Shown in pieces: positions 18,253 through 27,298 of a stretch of DNA of 64,000 bases (positions are counted from its first letter, which is position 1; every line of letters starts with the position of its first letter). Below the pieces are notes generated by a model that saw only the letters and a program-made list of their open reading frames with translations, was not told the origin of the DNA and made no database searches. The stretch is taken from positions 930,001-994,000 of the forward strand of contig NZ_FNWK01000001.1 in NCBI RefSeq assembly GCF_900108295.1, given 5' to 3'. This DNA is from Sphingopyxis sp. YR583. Lineage in GTDB: Bacteria > Pseudomonadota > Alphaproteobacteria > Sphingomonadales > Sphingomonadaceae. Position numbers and translations under genes: made by a program.

Positions 18253-19713
18253 TTACGCCGCCACCGGCTCCTCCTTCTTGCCGATCCCGCCCCAGTCGAT
18301 GTTGCGCGTCATGTACATCACCCCGGCAAGGGCAAAGAACATCAGCACCGACCCGATGAGCAGCGCATAGGCTTCGAGGTTGAGCAAGGTGTAGAGCAGG
18401 GCATAGAGCCCGATCAGCATCGCCGCGAGGAAACGCGCTCGCTTCCAGCTCTTCAGCACCGCCGCGCTATAGAAGGTCAGCAGCCCGATGATCGCCGCCG
18501 ACGCCACCATATAGGCGGGCATGAACCCGATTACTTCGGCGAACGCCAGCAACAGCACGAAGAACAGCACCAGCGCGATACCCGTCAGCAGATATTCGGC
18601 CGGCGCGACCTTCGCGCCCGCGATGATGTCGAACATCAAAAAGGCGACGAAGGTGAAACCGATGAACAGGAAGCCATATTTGATGCTGCGATCGACCTGG
18701 CTGTAGAGGTCGACGGGTTCGATCAGGCTGATCGCGACCGCCTTCGCGGTGCCGCCCGACGCTTCGCCCGTATTGCCGCTGCCCGCGGCCTCGACGGCCA
18801 CCGGCTCCATATAGACTTCGCGCGGGCCATAGCTGGTCGTGACCGGCGGCGACAGATCGCCCGTCAGCACCTGCGCCTGCCCCAGGGCGAGGTTCGGGAT
18901 CGCATAGGTCGCGGTAAAGCCGCTGCCCTTCACCTCGCGTTTCGCCGGCAGGAAATCGCCGCCGAAGCTCGGGTTCGGCCAGCTCGACTTCACCGTCCAG
19001 CGCGTATCGACGCCGCGCGGGATCAGCTTGAAATCACCGAGCCCGCGCACGCCGATCTTGTAATCGACCTTCATCGGCGCCGCGGCGCTCCAGTCGACGA
19101 AAGCGAAGGTGCCCGAATTGCCGGTCGAGAGCAGCCCCTTGCCGGGCTGGAGCGCGAGCGGCGTGCCATCGACAGTCAGGCTATTGCCATCCACCAGCCC
19201 GCGCGCGTCGCTGATCCCGAGCCGCACTTCGGCGCGATCGAGCATCAATGCCTCGCGGCTCACGCCGTACCGCGCAATGTCGGCGGGCAGCACGAACTCG
19301 GCATGCCCCGCGATCTGGCTTTCATAGACGACGGTTTCGTAAATCGCCTTCTTGCGCTTTTCGGGCTTGATGACGACGTCGGCCTTGTTCGTCTGCGGCG
19401 ACAGATAAAGGTTGCGGATCGTGTTCACCGTCCGCGTCACATCCTTGCCATTCTCCTGCACCGTCGTCGTTTCGGTCGCCCGGTAAGGAATGACGATCAC
19501 CGGTCCGGCGATCGTCTGTTGCCCGCCCCAGCCCTGTCCGATCGAGGCCTGCGCGGTTTGCGCCTGCTGCTGGCGATCCCAGAGCAGGCCGTAAATCATC
19601 AAAAGGGGAACCATCAACGCAACCGCGATCAGCACCGCGACGACCAGCTTTATGCCGGGACTTCGCTCGCTTCGCGCAGGCGGGATGGGGGGAACGGAAA
19701 CGCCTTGAGTCAT
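18253..19713 (-). CDS. creD: CreD family inner-membrane protein
   Basis: 486 aa from the Met at 19713 (MTQGVSVPPIPPARS). One hydrophobic segment lies near the N-terminus (LVVAVLIAVALMVPLLMIYG). A large periplasmic domain follows (about 60-330), then five hydrophobic segments in the C-terminal third (GFLFIGFTFVAFLMF onward). This is the CreD/Cet layout, an envelope protein of the CreBC regulon in enterobacteria with a still obscure role. The reading frame extends upstream to 20199, but that part is out-of-frame sequence of the porin gene. Confidence 0.9.
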   Translation of the reverse strand: MTQGVSVPPIPPARSERSPGIKLVVAVLIAVALMVPLLMIYGLLWDRQQQAQTAQASIGQGWGGQQTIAGPVIVIPYRATETTTVQENGKDVTRTVNTIRNLYLSPQTNKADVVIKPEKRKKAIYETVVYESQIAGHAEFVLPADIARYGVSREALMLDRAEVRLGISDARGLVDGNSLTVDGTPLALQPGKGLLSTGNSGTFAFVDWSAAAPMKVDYKIGVRGLGDFKLIPRGVDTRWTVKSSWPNPSFGGDFLPAKREVKGSGFTATYAIPNLALGQAQVLTGDLSPPVTTSYGPREVYMEPVAVEAAGSGNTGEASGGTAKAVAISLIEPVDLYSQVDRSIKYGFLFIGFTFVAFLMFDIIAGAKVAPAEYLLTGIALVLFFVLLLAFAEVIGFMPAYMVASAAIIGLLTFYSAAVLKSWKRARFLAAMLIGLYALLYTLLNLEAYALLIGSVLMFFALAGVMYMTRNIDWGGIGKKEEPVAA

Positions 19714-19805
19714 GGGGGATAAACTCCGCTGCTTCAACTCGTCGATGAAATTGCACGGTTCACCGATGCGGTCAAGCGCGTTGCGGCGAAGCGCGCGGGC
19801 ATGAA

Positions 19806-19830
19806 AAAAGCGGCCTTTCGGGCCGCTTTT
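19806..19830 (-). terminator. Rho-independent terminator downstream of torF1
   Basis: AAAAGCGGCC / GGCCGCTTTT is a perfect 10-bp stem with a 5-nt loop. On the minus strand it is followed by further T residues (TTTTTT in total). Confidence 0.85.
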
Positions 19831-19854
19831 CCGTCCGCTTGTCCTGAAATGAAA

Positions 19855-19884
19855 GGGGGGCGGCCTCCCCCGAAGCCGCCCCCC
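19855..19884 (-). terminator. G-rich hairpin after torF1, matching the one after torF2
   Basis: On the minus strand GGGGGGCGGCTTC pairs with GAGGCCGCCCCCC around a GGGG loop, followed by TTTCA. The same hairpin follows the second porin. Confidence 0.7.
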
Positions 19885-19892
19885 GCCCGGCG

Positions 19893-20624
19893 TCAGAATG
19901 CTGCGCCGAGCGAAAAGACGACCGCACCGTCGGCCCCCACCGACTCCTTGTAACCGCCGAACTTCGGCGCGTCGGTGTTGACATAGGCGACCCCCAGCGT
20001 GAGCACCTTCCAGGTGAAGTCGACGCCCACCGAATAGTCGACTACCTCGCCGTCGAGTCCACCGAGGAAGCTGTCGCTCTTGGCATAGCCAAGGTGTGCC
20101 TTCAGCTTCACCGGCGTGTCGGGAATCTGCACCCCGACATCGCTGTAGAGATAGACGGCGCTCGCATCGCCGAGCGAATCCTGCCCGCCCGGCGCCCAAG
20201 CGATGCCGCCCTTGACCGCCGCCGGACCGATCGCGCCGGTCAACGAGGCATAGGGTTCGATGACCGAGGTGTTGGAGGAGCCCGGATAGAGATAGAGCGT
20301 CGCGCCGACGTCGGCGGTCAGGCCGGACGAGACTTCCTTCGCGAAACCGGCAAAGACGTCGATTTCGGTGCCGTTGTTGAAGCCGATGCTCGACCCCCAG
20401 GTGCCGACATAGAGGCCGCTGTCATGGCCGATGGTGAAACCGCCCTGGATCGCGGCCTCTTCATTCGACTGGCTGAAGCCGCGGAAACGATAATCGCTGA
20501 CGACGGTGGCGCTGCCGGTGATGGTGATGCCGTCGCCCGATTCTTCTTCCTGGGCGTGGGCAGTGGCGGGAAGCGCTGAAACGGCAATGAGCATGCCAAG
20601 GCATGCGCGGGAAAGATTTTTCAT
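19893..20624 (-). CDS. TorF family putative porin, copy 1
   Basis: 243 aa. Signal peptide NLSRACLGMLIAVSALPATAHA. The mature chain has the repeated beta-strand pattern of the TorF (Gcw_chp) family: VVSDYRFRGFSQSNEEAAIQ, GLYVGTWGSS, and a final strand ending VVFSLGAAF. It is an outer-membrane beta barrel of unclear solute. The second, related porin lies upstream on the same strand with a similar leader and terminator, so this is probably a local duplication. Confidence 0.9.
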   Translation of the reverse strand: MKNLSRACLGMLIAVSALPATAHAQEEESGDGITITGSATVVSDYRFRGFSQSNEEAAIQGGFTIGHDSGLYVGTWGSSIGFNNGTEIDVFAGFAKEVSSGLTADVGATLYLYPGSSNTSVIEPYASLTGAIGPAAVKGGIAWAPGGQDSLGDASAVYLYSDVGVQIPDTPVKLKAHLGYAKSDSFLGGLDGEVVDYSVGVDFTWKVLTLGVAYVNTDAPKFGGYKESVGADGAVVFSLGAAF

Positions 20625-20837
20625 GGACAGATCCCTGTATCAAGATTGATGGATCGTCCCTGCCTGCCGCTCGACTGCCAGCCTCTTTTCGGGCCGATCC
20701 GGTCTTGCGTGACACTTTTGTTGACCAAATTGCTGCGCTGCACAAACAAAAAGTCGACACCCGCATATTTTCGCGCTTCTTCGCCCTGCGATGCGACTTT
20801 TTTGCAACATTTCGGCGCGGAAAACCGGCACGAAAAA

Positions 20838-20865
20838 GGGGACGGCCTCCCCCGAAGCCGCCCCC
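20838..20865 (-). terminator. Rho-independent terminator of torF2
   Basis: On the minus strand GGGGGCGGCTTC pairs with GAGGCCGTCCCC (two G-U pairs) around a GGGG loop, followed by TTTTT. Confidence 0.8.
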
Positions 20866-20895
20866 TTCGCGCGTGGTCGCTGACCCGTCAGGCGT

Positions 20896-21648
20896 TCAGA
20901 AAGAAACGCCCAGCGTAAAGACCACGGTTGGATCGTAAAGCGTGTCGAACGCCTTGACGCCCGTCTTCTTGATGTCGGTGTCGACATATTGGACCGAGAG
21001 CGTCGCGGGGCCGACGGCATAGGAAGCACCAAGCGACCAGTCGATATAATTACCGTCGGGCGCGGTCAGCGCCAGCGAACCGTCGGCATAGCCGACGCCC
21101 GCGTTGAGCGTGATCGGCGTGTTCGGGACACCGAACCCCAGACCGAGGTTCAGATACAGGCTGTCGTCGCCCAGCGATTTCTGGTCCCAGGCATAGGCAA
21201 CGGTGCCGGTCGCCGACAGCGGACCGATGTCGTGCGACAGCTTGCCGATCGCCTCGAAATAGTCGGTCGGCGCACCGCCGTCATGGCTGCCCGGATAGGT
21301 GTACCAGGTCACGCCGACGTCGATCGACGTGCCCGGCGCGATCTCGGTCGCATAGCCGCCATAAAGGTCGAGCTCGAACTTGCCATAGGCGTCGCTGTCG
21401 GGAAGCGACGACCCCCAGGTGCCGACGTAAAAGCCGCTATCGTGGCTGAGCGTCAGCGTCGGCTGCACCGCGACCTTTTCGTTCGACAGCGAAATGCCGC
21501 GAAAACGATAGTCGGAGGTGACGGAAATACCGCCCGAAAGCGTGAGCGGGCCGCTGGCCCCTTCCGCTTCATCCTGGGCGAAAGACGGCGTCGACATGGC
21601 GGACGCAGCGAGCAACGCGCCGCAACACAGCTTGCCAAAAAACTTCAT
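20896..21648 (-). CDS. TorF family putative porin, copy 2
   Basis: 250 aa from the Met at 21648 (MKFFGKLCCGALLAASAMS), with signal peptide cleavage expected after PSFA. The body matches copy 1: VTSDYRFRGISLSNEKVAVQ, GFYVGTWGSSLPD and an end of VVFTLGVSF. Starting 17 codons upstream would add a charged extension before the signal peptide, so the internal Met is preferred. Both copies are minus strand and share a leader motif. Confidence 0.9.
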   Translation of the reverse strand: MKFFGKLCCGALLAASAMSTPSFAQDEAEGASGPLTLSGGISVTSDYRFRGISLSNEKVAVQPTLTLSHDSGFYVGTWGSSLPDSDAYGKFELDLYGGYATEIAPGTSIDVGVTWYTYPGSHDGGAPTDYFEAIGKLSHDIGPLSATGTVAYAWDQKSLGDDSLYLNLGLGFGVPNTPITLNAGVGYADGSLALTAPDGNYIDWSLGASYAVGPATLSVQYVDTDIKKTGVKAFDTLYDPTVVFTLGVSF

Positions 21649-21904
21649 TGGGTGATCCCCCTCGATAAACGGATCGTCCCGCCTGCCGCGCGTGTTCACG
21701 CCTCTTCATTCGGGCCTGTAACGACGTACCCGCGCAAAGTTGCGCATTCTGCGGGGACTCACAATAAAAATTGCTCGAATGTTTCGAATCTGTGTCAAAC
21801 TGTGTCTTTCCCGCAACAATCCACTTGTCACGTGCTTCGCTTTGCCAAGCGGCGCCTGCACGGCTAAAGAGCAACGCATATCTCCCTTTGTCCGAGCCCC
21901 ATTT

Positions 21905-23056
21905 ATGAGCGACCATAATCCCGGCCTGCGCCCCTGGCGCGACATTGCGCGGCGCGAATGCCGCCAGATCATGGTCGGTAACGTCCCCGTCGGCGGCGGC
22001 GCGCCGATCAGCGTCCAGACGATGACCAATACGCTGACCAGCGATCCGGTCGCGACGATCGACCAGATCCGCCGCTGCGAAGAGGCCGGCGCCGACCTGA
22101 TCCGCGTCTCGTGCCCCGACACCGATTCGACCGCCGCGCTTGGCCAGATCGTCCGCGCATCGCGCATCCCGATCATCGCCGACATCCACTTCCACTACAA
22201 GCGTGCGCTCGAAGCCGCCGACGCCGGCGCCGCCTGCCTGCGCATCAACCCCGGCAATATCGGCAGCAGCGAGCGCGTCGGCGAGGTCGTCCGCGCCGCG
22301 AAGGCCAATGGCTGTGCGATCCGCATCGGGGTGAACGCGGGCAGCCTCGAGAAGGATTTGCTCGAAAAATATGGCGAGCCCTGCCCCGAAGCGCTCGTCG
22401 AAAGCGCGCTCGACCATATCAAGCTGCTGCAGGATCACGACTTCCACGAATATAAGGTCGCGGTGAAGGCGAGCGACGTCTTCCTTGCGGTCGCCGCCTA
22501 TGCGCAGCTTGCCGACGCGGTCGACTGCCCGCTTCACCTCGGCATCACCGAAGCCGGCGGATTGATCGGCGGCACCGTCAAATCGGCGCTCGGCATCGGC
22601 AATCTCCTCTGGGCCGGCATCGGCGACACGATCCGCGTCAGCCTCTCGGCCGAACCCGAGGAGGAAATCCGCGTCGGCTATGAAATCCTGAAATCGCTGG
22701 GTCTGCGCACGCGCGGCGTCCGCGTCGTCTCCTGCCCCAGCTGCGCGCGGCAGGGCTTCGACGTCATCCGCACCGTGCAGGCGCTCGAAGACGCGCTCAG
22801 CCACATCAAGACCCCGATGTCGCTCTCGGTCCTCGGCTGCGTCGTCAACGGTCCGGGCGAGGCACGCGAGACCGACATCGGCATCACCGGCGGCGGCAAC
22901 GGCAAGCATATGGTGTTCCTGTCGGGCGTCACCGACCACCATGTCGAGGACGCCGACATGATCGACCATATCGTCAAGCTGGTCGAAGCGAAGGCGGCCG
23001 AAATCGACGCGGGCAGCGCGGTGAGCATGGACACGCTCCACGGCAAGGCGGCGTGA
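21905..23056 (+). CDS. ispG: 4-hydroxy-3-methylbut-2-enyl diphosphate synthase (flavodoxin)
   Basis: 383 aa from the Met at 21905 ([19 protein letters not shown]). It catalyses the penultimate step of the MEP isoprenoid pathway with a [4Fe-4S] cluster. The TIM-barrel part has [10 protein letters not shown] and [16 protein letters not shown]; the cluster domain has [13 protein letters not shown] and [18 protein letters not shown], with the three cluster cysteines and the ENG-type loop. The length is typical of the compact form. It is followed by an overlapping small gene. Confidence 0.97.
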   Translation: MSDHNPGLRPWRDIARRECRQIMVGNVPVGGGAPISVQTMTNTLTSDPVATIDQIRRCEEAGADLIRVSCPDTDSTAALGQIVRASRIPIIADIHFHYKRALEAADAGAACLRINPGNIGSSERVGEVVRAAKANGCAIRIGVNAGSLEKDLLEKYGEPCPEALVESALDHIKLLQDHDFHEYKVAVKASDVFLAVAAYAQLADAVDCPLHLGITEAGGLIGGTVKSALGIGNLLWAGIGDTIRVSLSAEPEEEIRVGYEILKSLGLRTRGVRVVSCPSCARQGFDVIRTVQALEDALSHIKTPMSLSVLGCVVNGPGEARETDIGITGGGNGKHMVFLSGVTDHHVEDADMIDHIVKLVEAKAAEIDAGSAVSMDTLHGKAA

Positions 23057-23313
23057 CGACGAAATCCGACATCGTCATCGAACCCCCGGTCGCCCGCAAG
23101 GCGGCCGCGACCGGTGCCTCGGCAACCGGCGCCGCCGCACTGGGTGCGGGGCATGTCGCCGTCCTTGCCATAGGCGCCTTCGCGCTCGGCGCGTTTGCCG
23201 TCGGCGCCCTCGCGATCGGTCGCCTCCGTATCGGCAGCGCGCGCATCCGCAAGCTTCGCATCGACGAGCTTGAGGTCGGAAAAATCGTTCGAATCGGTGA
23301 CGACAGGCGCTGA
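23053..23313 (+). CDS. Small glycine/alanine-rich repeat protein, unknown function
   Basis: 86 aa, GTG start overlapping the ispG stop (GTGA), so likely co-translated. The centre is a pentapeptide-like run of hydrophobic repeats ([20 protein letters not shown]) followed by alternating [18 protein letters not shown]. This periodicity resembles a short beta-solenoid rather than a membrane helix. I do not recognise a function. Confidence 0.7.
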   Translation: MTTKSDIVIEPPVARKAAATGASATGAAALGAGHVAVLAIGAFALGAFAVGALAIGRLRIGSARIRKLRIDELEVGKIVRIGDDRR

Positions 23314-23397
23314 CGCCGCCGCTGGCTTGACGCTTTCCACTAGCCGCCACGTACCGCCTCGATTAGCCTTGCCGCCGAAACGATCCGCAGGGGGCGA

Positions 23398-24180
23398 ATG
23401 ACCATCGATAACCGACCATATTCGCCGGGCGATACAGCGCCATCGCGCATCGCCGCGATCTTCCGCGCCGTCCTCTCGGCCATCGGCGAATATCTCACGC
23501 GCACGATCAGCCTTTTCTGGATCGCGCCCGCTGTCGTTGCCCTAATCGTGATCCCCGAGTTCGTGCAACATGTCGTCGAAATCCACCTCGGCATGTTCGA
23601 CAGCCGCGCCGCCGCGAAGATCGCGAGCGAGGATCCGCTGCGCTGGGCTTTCGGCTATGTGAAAATCGCGGGGCTGGTTCTGACCTTCATCGCCTCGGCG
23701 CGCTTCTGGTGGTGCCGCACGCATGGCGGACGCTGGTACGACATTCGCCGGGTCGGCTGGGGCCGCCTCATTCTCGGCTTCCTGTTGTTCATGGGCGTGG
23801 GTTCGGTGGGCGAGCTCTTCCCGTTGCTGACGGGCGAGAAGGCGCCGGTCGCCGTCCCTGTCGTCTTCAGCCTGCTGTCGCTGCCCTTTCTTTTCGTGAT
23901 GCTTGCGGGGCTGTTCGGCGACGGTGCCACGCCTTGGAAAGCGCTGATCGCCAAGAGCTGGCCCTGGCTCCTGCTGCTCGCGCTGCTCCTGCTGCTCGGC
24001 TTTGCCCCGCTCTCATGGCTCCACGGCATGAACCATCTTTGGGCACTAGGCGCGCATGCCGCGGCCGTCTGGGCGCTGATGATCTTCGATTCGATCGTCG
24101 TCGGGCTGATGGCCTCGTCGGTTGGCGCGGCGCTGTTCGTCGCCTACAATCGCTTTTTTCAGTCCCGGACCTCCCAATGA
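23398..24180 (+). CDS. Multi-pass membrane protein, unknown function
   Basis: 260 aa with about five or six hydrophobic segments (residues 36-60, 83-100, 122-140, 155-175, 187-207 and 218-245). No enzymatic motif is visible. Its stop overlaps the downstream acetyltransferase start (ATGA), so the two probably form a unit. Confidence 0.75.
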   Translation: MTIDNRPYSPGDTAPSRIAAIFRAVLSAIGEYLTRTISLFWIAPAVVALIVIPEFVQHVVEIHLGMFDSRAAAKIASEDPLRWAFGYVKIAGLVLTFIASARFWWCRTHGGRWYDIRRVGWGRLILGFLLFMGVGSVGELFPLLTGEKAPVAVPVVFSLLSLPFLFVMLAGLFGDGATPWKALIAKSWPWLLLLALLLLLGFAPLSWLHGMNHLWALGAHAAAVWALMIFDSIVVGLMASSVGAALFVAYNRFFQSRTSQ

Positions 24181-24662
24181 CCCTTTCGATCCGCCCCGCC
24201 ACGCCCGCCGACCTGCCCTTGATCGCGCAGTTCATCCGCGACCTCGCGGACTATGAAAAGCTCGCGCACGAGGTCCGCTTCGACGAGGCGAAACTTGGCG
24301 CCAATTTGTTCGGCCCGCGTCCCTACGCCGAAGTCGTAATCGGCGAGATCGACGGGCAGGCGCAGGGCTTCGCGCTCTTCTTCCACAATTTCTCGACCTT
24401 CGAGGGGCGCCCCGGCATCTATCTTGAGGATCTGTTCGTCCGCCCCGAAGCGCGCGGATCGGGGCTCGGCAAGGCGCTGCTCGCGCATCTCGCAAAGCTC
24501 TGCGTCGAACGCGATTGCGCACGGCTTGAATGGTGGGTGCTCGACTGGAACACCCCGTCGATCGGCTTTTACCAGAGCCTTGGTGCAAAGCTGATGGACG
24601 AGTGGACGGTGATGCGCGTCGACGGCGACGCGCTCACCAGCCTTGCCGCCTCAGCCGCCTGA
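24177..24662 (+). CDS. GNAT acetyltransferase, diamine/thialysine (SSAT-like) type
   Basis: 161 aa. It begins LSIRPATPADLPLIAQFIRDLADYEK and has FFHNFSTFEGRPGIYLEDLF and RGSGLGKALLAHLA, the signature of the spermidine/spermine or thialysine N-acetyltransferase subgroup. EWWVLDWNTPSIGFYQSLGA is the C-terminal motif. It overlaps the S41 gene on the other strand by 12 bp at the 3' ends. Confidence 0.88.
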   Translation: MTLSIRPATPADLPLIAQFIRDLADYEKLAHEVRFDEAKLGANLFGPRPYAEVVIGEIDGQAQGFALFFHNFSTFEGRPGIYLEDLFVRPEARGSGLGKALLAHLAKLCVERDCARLEWWVLDWNTPSIGFYQSLGAKLMDEWTVMRVDGDALTSLAASAA

Positions 24663-25769
24663 AGCCTTCGCCCCGCGCGGCTTGCGCCGCTCCATCGGCC
24701 AGCTCGGCATATGCGCGTCCGACAGCGTCTTCGCTTCGGCGGGCGCGATACCAAGCTCGGTCAGCGCACGCGCCAGCGCATCGGCGGGCGCCACCGCGAT
24801 ATCGGGGAGCACACCCTCGCCTTCCCAGTCCTTGCCCGTCACCGGATCATAGGTCCGCCCGACGGGAATGAAGGCGCCATAGCCGCCGCCCAGTTCCTCG
24901 CCGCGCCCGAAATGATTGGCACCCGCGGTCGGTGCCCCGACCAGCACGCCGCGCCCCGTGTGCTTCATCGCCAGCGCGAAATGCTCGGCCGCCGAGGCGC
25001 TGGCGCCCGAGGTCAACACATAGACTTTCGCATCGCGCAGCCGCTTGTCGGCGTTCGGCGTCGCCCAATGCTCGCGCGCCACCATGCCCGCGTCGCCCTT
25101 TGCCATCCGCATCGACGCCACCCCGGCGATCGGCGATCCGCCCTCGGCATCGACCGACGCGCGCGTCGCCATCGTCACGAGCCGCGTTTCCTTGTTGAAC
25201 AACCAGGGAAAGATGACATCCATCTGGTCGAGCCCGCCACCATTATGCGTGCGGATGTCGAAAATGATCGCTTTCGCATCGGCATGATCGGCCATGAATT
25301 TTGCGGCGGCGGCGGTCACGGCCTCGTCCTGCGGAAAGACGTTGAACCGCACGAAGGCGATCTTCGGCGCGATCCAGCCCGCCTGCTCGACCGGCACCTT
25401 CTTCGGGCGCGGCGCGGGTGCCGCGGCGCCGGGGGCGGGCGTGGCCGAAGCCGCCGTTTCGGGAACGCGCAGGCGCAAATGGCCGTCGGGCGACACCGCA
25501 TGGACATCGCCGTCTATCGCAGTACCCAGCGCCTCGCCGGTCAGCGCCTTGTACCGGCCCGCGGCGATACCCGCGCGGATCGCATTGGCATAACGCTTGC
25601 CCGTTTCGGGATAGACATAATCGCGTTCGAGCAGCGCCGCGTATTTTTCCGCGATGGCATCGCCGCTCGCCTCGTCCGCCGCCATGACCGGCGAGGAAAC
25701 AAGAAGCGGTCCGGCCACCATCGCGGCGGCAAACAACAATGCGGGCAATATGCGCGGCGAACGAATCAT
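24651..25769 (-). CDS. S41 family peptidase, exported
   Basis: 372 aa from the Met at 25769, supported by GGAG eight bases upstream and by the signal peptide (RILPALLFAAAMVAGPLLVS). The core has IFDIRTHNGGGLDQMD, then the nucleophile region TSGASASAAEHFALAM and LVGAPTAGANHFG. The N-terminal helical part (AALLERDYVYPETGKRYAN) is the same type as in the S41 gene at 9289, which points to a paralogous pair. The frame extends to 25829, through the promoter palindrome. Confidence 0.9.
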   Translation of the reverse strand: MIRSPRILPALLFAAAMVAGPLLVSSPVMAADEASGDAIAEKYAALLERDYVYPETGKRYANAIRAGIAAGRYKALTGEALGTAIDGDVHAVSPDGHLRLRVPETAASATPAPGAAAPAPRPKKVPVEQAGWIAPKIAFVRFNVFPQDEAVTAAAAKFMADHADAKAIIFDIRTHNGGGLDQMDVIFPWLFNKETRLVTMATRASVDAEGGSPIAGVASMRMAKGDAGMVAREHWATPNADKRLRDAKVYVLTSGASASAAEHFALAMKHTGRGVLVGAPTAGANHFGRGEELGGGYGAFIPVGRTYDPVTGKDWEGEGVLPDIAVAPADALARALTELGIAPAEAKTLSDAHMPSWPMERRKPRGAKASGG

Positions 25770-25804
25770 CTCAATCTCCAATCCAGCCCCGGCCAGATCA
25801 AAGT

Positions 25805-25822
25805 GTATCATATAGATAATAC
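25805..25822. promoter_or_regulatory. AT-rich imperfect palindrome upstream of the second S41 gene
   Basis: GTATCATATAGATAATAC matches its reverse complement at 14 of 18 positions. It lies 36 bp upstream of the S41 start codon in an AT-rich island, as an operator or promoter element would. Confidence 0.4.
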
Positions 25823-25851
25823 AGATCAACTACATTTGTAATCGACAGCGC

Positions 25852-26049
25852 TCAACGCTTGCGCGCGAACCAGACCAGGAAAATTCCGACCACCGCGAGC
25901 ACGATGCCGTTGCGCGTCCAGACCGTATCGCCGAGCATGAAGCTGCTCGCCGGCCAACGGACGATGTCGAGCCCCTGCAGCGTCCACAGCCCGCCCACCA
26001 AAATCGCGGCGACCCCGATGATCGCAAGGATGGCTTTAAATGCGCCCAT
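25852..26049 (-). CDS. Small membrane protein
   Basis: 65 aa with two hydrophobic segments (residues 5-24 and 46-62) and a positively charged end (WFARKR). It is the last gene after the acyltransferase, 13 bp downstream of it. The function is unknown. Confidence 0.7.
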   Translation of the reverse strand: MGAFKAILAIIGVAAILVGGLWTLQGLDIVRWPASSFMLGDTVWTRNGIVLAVVGIFLVWFARKR

Positions 26050-26062
26050 GGCGTCTCTCCCC

Positions 26063-27196
26063 CTATTTGCGCTGCAATCCTATCAGCGGCCGCAGCCAGC
26101 CGATGCTGCGCCCGATCCGATAGAAAAGCCAGCAGCCCGTTGCCGTCGCCGCGACGAGGATCAGGAACGACGGCAGCGCCGCGACCTCGGCCTTGAGCAG
26201 ATACCAAGCCGCCACGACGATGATCGTCTGATGGACGATGTAAAAGGGGAAGACTGCCTCGGCGAGCATCGCGCGCCGCGGATGGTCGCGGTTCCAGTAC
26301 CGGTCGGCAATGCCGAGCAGCGCGACGATCGCCATCCATCCATTGACCAGCCGCGCAAGATGATAGGGCGGAAATGCCCATCGGGGTGCGACGGTATCGC
26401 CCGGCCAGGTCCATTCTATCCACGCAACCGGCACAAAGGCGAGCAGCGCGAGCAACAGCGCCACTTTCCAATATCGCGCGACGGTATCGAACAGCACCGG
26501 CCGCACGCGCAGCAGCCAGCCGACGAAGAAGGGCACCAGATAATGGAGATGCGACGGCCCGTCGTCGAACAGCGCATGCGTCTCGTCATGCGTCGGAAAC
26601 AGGGTATAGATCAGCAGCCATAGCGCCAGCGGCGTAACCAGCATTCGCCACCCGCGCAGCGCGCCCGCAGCGACAGCGGTGATTTTCGCCCGCGCCGTCT
26701 CCGGGATCACCGCGAGCAGCAACGCCGCCAGCATCGTATAGACCCACAGATAGACGACGAACCACAGATGTTGCCACGTGGGCAAGATGATCCCGTCGAG
26801 CGCGCCGAAACGGAAATAATCTTTTGCCCAGAAATGCAGGAAGCCGTGGGCGTAACCATGCTGGCCGACCAGTTCGATCCACGGCTGCGGCGGAATGATG
26901 AAGATGATCCCGAAGGCGAGCGGGATCAGCAACCGCGAACTTCGCGACCGCGCAAAGGCACCGCTGCCGCCAAGCTTCGCGAACAGCGCCGCGCTCGCAT
27001 AGCCCGAGACGAGGAACAGCAGCGCCAGCCGCCAGCTGTTCGTCGCGAGCATCGGAATCGCGACCCAGTCGATCGGCGCGGCGATCTTCACATGCCAGTC
27101 CCACGGCACGAAATACATGCCGATATGATAGAGGATCAGCAGGCCGAACGCCCCGATGCGGAGCCAGTCCATGCCCATGTGGCGCGCGCCGGTCAT
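26063..27196 (-). CDS. Acyltransferase family (acyltransferase-3/OpgC-like) membrane protein
   Basis: 377 aa from the Met at 27196; a start at 27178 is possible. About ten hydrophobic segments. The N-terminal MDWLRIGAFGLLILYHIGMY carries the family R and H (as in RxxAxxxVxxxH). The frame continues upstream to 27256, but those codons translate a palindromic repeat (IPDQVRDDEG) and are not coding. It probably acylates a carbohydrate or glucan at the inner membrane. Confidence 0.85.
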   Translation of the reverse strand: MTGARHMGMDWLRIGAFGLLILYHIGMYFVPWDWHVKIAAPIDWVAIPMLATNSWRLALLFLVSGYASAALFAKLGGSGAFARSRSSRLLIPLAFGIIFIIPPQPWIELVGQHGYAHGFLHFWAKDYFRFGALDGIILPTWQHLWFVVYLWVYTMLAALLLAVIPETARAKITAVAAGALRGWRMLVTPLALWLLIYTLFPTHDETHALFDDGPSHLHYLVPFFVGWLLRVRPVLFDTVARYWKVALLLALLAFVPVAWIEWTWPGDTVAPRWAFPPYHLARLVNGWMAIVALLGIADRYWNRDHPRRAMLAEAVFPFYIVHQTIIVVAAWYLLKAEVAALPSFLILVAATATGCWLFYRIGRSIGWLRPLIGLQRK

Positions 27197-27213
27197 GCCT
27201 ATCCCATTCCCCT

Positions 27214-27286
27214 CGTCATCCCGGACTTGATCCGGGATCCAGACAACATCGCGCAAATGGATCCCGGATCAAGTCCGGGATGACGA
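27214..27286. repeat. REP-like inverted repeat (GTCATCCCGGACTTGATCC family)
   Basis: Arms CGTCATCCCGGACTTGATCC (continuing GGGATCCA) and its exact reverse complement are separated by about 17 nt. This is the most perfect copy of the family in the window, and it lies between two co-directional genes. Confidence 0.9.
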
Positions 27287-27298
27287 CAAGGGATAAAT

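Noticed and set aside
27197..27256. N-terminal extension of the acyltransferase (to 27256)
   Set aside because: The extra codons translate a REP-like palindrome, so the start inside at 27196 is used.
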